Positions 61,448 to 64,000 of a DNA stretch of 64,000 nt are shown here, one piece after another. The notes under the pieces were generated by a model. It worked only from the letters and a program-made list of their open reading frames with translations, did not search any database and was not told where the DNA came from. The DNA is from Stentor roeselii (taxonomy: Eukaryota; Ciliophora; Heterotrichea; Heterotrichida; Stentoridae), in assembly GCA_006503475.1 (NCBI GenBank), contig RSEH01000116.1, forward strand, positions 1 to 64,000, given 5' to 3'. Every line of letters starts with the position of its first letter. Within the stretch, counting starts at the first letter, position 1. Position numbers and translations under genes: made by a program.

Positions 61448-61499
61448 GAATCAATATAACAAGAACTTAAATCTAAACTTAATGAAAATTTCGATCAGC

Positions 61500-62042
61500 T
61501 TATTTGAAAGTGCTGAGCTGAATCCATTTTCCATCAGAATCAAATTTCCAAGTAATTCCTCTCGCTTTATACTTTTGATTAAATTCATTTAAAACCCTTT
61601 CAATCTGCTCCACCCAGCCTTTATCAACTTTGTTGCTTTTCCAGCTCCAAACCGCTTTTTTGAACTTTTTTAAGATGTAAATTTCTCCAGCAAGAACAAC
61701 CAGGTCAAGAATCAAAACAATCCAAATAATCAGCAACAAAGCTCCAGCGACTGACAAAAAAACAACAGCCCAGAACATCATCCAAGCTTTAAAGGCATTT
61801 GAAGGAGAAGCGCTATGACATAAAAGTTTCAATTCGCTTAAATCATTGTAAAAGTCTTCAAGTTCCACTTTAGACGCGATTAAATCTTCAGCTTTAGACT
61901 TGTCAGTCTCGAAGTCAAAATTGGATTTTTTCTCATCATATCTGAAAATCGCTGAGTCTTCGATTGCCAAGATCATGTCTTCATCGTCATGGTCCTCGAA
62001 TCGTTTTTCCTCGACAAAGACTGCAGAAAGGTCTCTGTTCAT
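61500..62042 (-). CDS. Unrecognised membrane-hairpin protein
   Basis: Intronless, 180 residues. The N-terminal ~80 residues are acidic (FEDHDDEDMILAIEDSA). A strongly hydrophobic stretch (~84-123) is long enough for two membrane helices in a hairpin, or one long helix. A basic C-terminal region follows with several Trp residues. The hairpin layout recalls reticulon-like or ER-shaping proteins, but no family is recognised. Its ATG lies 3 bp after the stop of the CYB5R gene upstream. Confidence 0.7.
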   Translation of the reverse strand: MNRDLSAVFVEEKRFEDHDDEDMILAIEDSAIFRYDEKKSNFDFETDKSKAEDLIASKVELEDFYNDLSELKLLCHSASPSNAFKAWMMFWAVVFLSVAGALLLIIWIVLILDLVVLAGEIYILKKFKKAVWSWKSNKVDKGWVEQIERVLNEFNQKYKARGITWKFDSDGKWIQLSTFK

Positions 62043-62045
62043 ATT

Positions 62046-62957
62046 CTAAAATTTAATTATCATGCTTTCTGAGTACCCTAGTTCGGTAAGGGTCTTCCTC
62101 ACGTGTGCGTTCATTCCTTTGCTGCCGCAGTGAAATATTAAAGTTTCTTTGTCTGGAGGAGGCATTCGATCTTGGATTTGAGATGCTGAGATGTACCCTA
62201 CTCCCATGTTCCAGTTTTCAGGAGGTTTTTCAAGAACGAAATATGAGTGGATTAAACCTTCTGCTACGAATTCGTCGATTATTGGACGGAGTAAAATGTC
62301 GTTTTCAGATCGGTTCGCGTATAGCAGAGAAAAGTTTAGGCCTTCGCCTTGAGTGGTACAATATTGAAAGAGTTGAAAACAAGGAGTAATCCCAGTCCCT
62401 CCACAGATAAGTCCAACATTCTTCACCGTTTTCTTAAAAGTTTCAGTAGCTGTGGTAATCTGAAAAACCCCTTTTCCCAAATAAATAACCCTTCCACTAG
62501 GACCTGCGACTTCAACTGAATCCCCAATCTTTAAAGAATCAAGATACTGTGAAAAAGCTCCTCCTTCCGGAAACTCCTGAGACGTATTCTTATAATAAAT
62601 CTTGATAGGAACATCAAAAAACCCTTTTTCATTAACACTGGATGTGGGCGTGTATTTTCTTATCAATTCTTCTCCATCAGGCTTCGCCTTCGTCGCGATT
62701 TTCGCCCTGAACAACAGATGCTGACAGACTGGCAGGCCCAAAGAACTTGTCTCGTCTGGAAGTTCGAAGCGGAAGATTTTTGTGTTGTCTGAAATGGGAA
62801 GAATCTCTGAAAGCTTGACTTTGAAGAAAGATTCAGGACCTGCGAGAATTCCTGTTGAAACTGTCTTTTTGTTACCTGAAGTCGAAACCCTTCGGAATGA
62901 TCTGAACATCCACATTATGGATAATAAACCTGACAGAAGTGAAAGAATTAAAAGCAT
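62046..62957 (-). CDS. CYB5R: NADH-cytochrome b5 reductase
   Basis: Intronless, 303 residues, the length of membrane-bound forms. An N-terminal anchor (~1-18) leads to the FAD domain with RKYTPTS (the FAD-binding RxYTxxS motif), GPSGRVIY and the NADH domain with GLICGGTGITP and a closing HCGSKGMNAHVRKTL. Family reductases pass electrons from NADH to cytochrome b5 for lipid desaturation and P450 support on the ER or outer mitochondrial membrane. The ATG is 14 bp from the divergent gene at 62972. Confidence 0.95.
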   Translation of the reverse strand: MLLILSLLSGLLSIMWMFRSFRRVSTSGNKKTVSTGILAGPESFFKVKLSEILPISDNTKIFRFELPDETSSLGLPVCQHLLFRAKIATKAKPDGEELIRKYTPTSSVNEKGFFDVPIKIYYKNTSQEFPEGGAFSQYLDSLKIGDSVEVAGPSGRVIYLGKGVFQITTATETFKKTVKNVGLICGGTGITPCFQLFQYCTTQGEGLNFSLLYANRSENDILLRPIIDEFVAEGLIHSYFVLEKPPENWNMGVGYISASQIQDRMPPPDKETLIFHCGSKGMNAHVRKTLTELGYSESMIIKF

Positions 62958-62971
62958 GATTTTAATATAAT
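62958..62971. promoter_or_regulatory. 14-bp divergent promoter region
   Basis: Only 14 bp (GATTTTAATATAAT) lie between the CYB5R ATG (minus) and the ATG at 62972 (plus). They are AT-rich with a TAATATAAT patch. Both promoters must overlap or extend into the opposing coding regions. Confidence 0.55.
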
Positions 62972-64000
62972 ATGGAAGATATTGAGATGAAACATTTTCA
63001 GGTCTTGATTAACTTCTGTGAGAAGGGGAAATGGCCGGGGTTATCTGAGAAAAAGGAGGTTTTAATGGGGCTTACTATGAAAGAGGCGGAGATTTGGGTT
63101 GTCTCCAGGTTGCTTAATGTAGATGAAGGTAATATCATACCATTTTGGCCAATATCAAACATTCAATTTGAAGATAGGCTAAAAACCTATCTTCAAGAAG
63201 TGTTTGAGGTGGATTTAACCCCTAGGGAAAGCCTTTTTGAATACCTTTCATCTGATTCAATAATTCCAGATACTCCCTTTGTGAAGTCTTTCATAGAATC
63301 TTCATTTTTTTCAAATATGAACAACTCTCAAGTAATAACAACTCTTTTCTTAGACGAAAACTTTCACTTCTTTCATGACCTGATAGAGTCAAAAAACCTG
63401 TTCCAGCTAAATGAAAAAACTTTAACCGTGAAATGTTTTTTTTCAAAGGGAAATGATCAAAATCTCATACGACGGAAAGAACCATCTCATCAATTTCAAA
63501 GCGGAACAATCAGAAAAGATAATCTTGTGTTAATTGGAAGTGAATCTACTGGATTTACTGATATTAAACTACCTGAAATATATTGCAAGCAGAAAATTAG
63601 TATAGGAGTCATCGCTTTAAAGCATGATGGAATTCATGTTTATGAAAAAAGAAATGATTTAAGTGAGTTTTTGGAAAAATCTGTTATTAAAGAGGATGAG
63701 GGTTGTTATAAAACTGAAAATTTGATGGTGAGGGTTGAAAGTGGATCCTCTTTGGTAAAAGGAATGATTTTTGAACTAGGGAATAACTTTTTAGCTGAGA
63801 TTACTGATTTAAAATGCAATTTTGATCCTCCTATTTTAGAGGTTAAAATATGGAAAGAAGGATTTTCTGAATTTAGAAGAACAAGAATTCATGCGATGAA
63901 GGATTCTTTTGAAATAGACTTTAATTTGACTGACTTTTACAAATATAATTCCGAAGATGAAAACGGTAATATATTAGATATTTGGACTTTCAATCATCCT
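62972..64000 (+). CDS. Unrecognised protein, 3' end beyond right edge
   Basis: An open frame starts at 62972 (MEDIEMKHFQVLINFCEKGKW) and runs to the window edge without a stop, giving at least 343 residues. The frame shows coding-type use of Gly, Glu, Lys and Phe. No family is recognised; the N-terminal ~75 residues look helical and later parts beta-rich, and there is no signal peptide. The right-edge cut means the C-terminus is unknown. Confidence 0.78.
   Translation, partial: MEDIEMKHFQVLINFCEKGKWPGLSEKKEVLMGLTMKEAEIWVVSRLLNVDEGNIIPFWPISNIQFEDRLKTYLQEVFEVDLTPRESLFEYLSSDSIIPDTPFVKSFIESSFFSNMNNSQVITTLFLDENFHFFHDLIESKNLFQLNEKTLTVKCFFSKGNDQNLIRRKEPSHQFQSGTIRKDNLVLIGSESTGFTDIKLPEIYCKQKISIGVIALKHDGIHVYEKRNDLSEFLEKSVIKEDEGCYKTENLMVRVESGSSLVKGMIFELGNNFLAEITDLKCNFDPPILEVKIWKEGFSEFRRTRIHAMKDSFEIDFNLTDFYKYNSEDENGNILDIWTFNHP

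Noticed and set aside
1-64000. Transposons, virus-like elements, rRNA or tRNA genes, CRISPR arrays
   Set aside because: No transposase, reverse transcriptase, capsid or integrase sequence, no tRNA B-box pattern and no regular repeat array was seen on either strand.

Overview
The window looks like a stretch of macronuclear-type DNA from a heterotrich ciliate of the Stentor kind. All genes are eukaryotic and AT-rich. They read in the standard genetic code with TAA, TAG and TGA all used as stops, and 13 introns are each exactly 15 nt long. Fifteen-nucleotide introns are an established hallmark of heterotrichs. The use of TGA as a stop argues against Blepharisma, where TGA is Trp. The species assignment is inference. 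No rRNA, tRNA, transposon, virus-like element or CRISPR array was recognised.

Layout. The left 7.5 kb is AT-rich and gene-poor: an unrecognised gene cut by the left edge (1-1405, minus), a gene-free gap of about 3 kb, an HExxH-type predicted metallopeptidase (4397-6091) and a second gap. From 7.6 kb the DNA becomes dense and housekeeping in character: acyl-CoA oxidase, casein kinase 1 with a CaaX-like end, triosephosphate isomerase, a homeodomain-like protein, an MLF-family protein, a RAP-domain protein, a CacyBP/SIP homologue, a voltage-sensor/cyclase fusion and WDR82/Swd2. After a second gap with a trypsin-like protease (20949-22277) come a coiled-coil protein, a 7TM-pseudokinase fusion, POLR3F, a START-like protein and an SANBR homologue. 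At 30-38 kb lies a tandem pair of about 1120-residue Kelch plus Cys-rich membrane receptors. From 38 kb on: a DP transcription factor, zinc-finger proteins, a MAP2K-like kinase, Rab21-like GTPase, a divergent H2A variant, a second MLF protein, RMC1, a tetraspanin-like protein, a second START-like protein, a kinesin, an SK-type K+ channel, a PX (likely BAR) sorting nexin, a cytochrome b5 reductase and an unrecognised gene cut by the right edge.

Organisation. Genes are packed very tightly. Same-strand neighbours can be 2, 3, 8, 14 or 17 bp apart from stop to ATG. Divergent neighbours can have their ATGs separated by only 14, 20 or 23 bp. Every intron has GTRA at its 5' end, A at position 10 and YAG at its 3' end. 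Several products point to one trafficking theme (Rab21-like, RMC1 as a partner of the Rab7 activator Mon1-Ccz1, a sorting nexin, START proteins) and one membrane-signalling theme (voltage-sensor cyclase, SK channel, 7TM-pseudokinase, Kelch receptors). The linkage of these genes is probably incidental.
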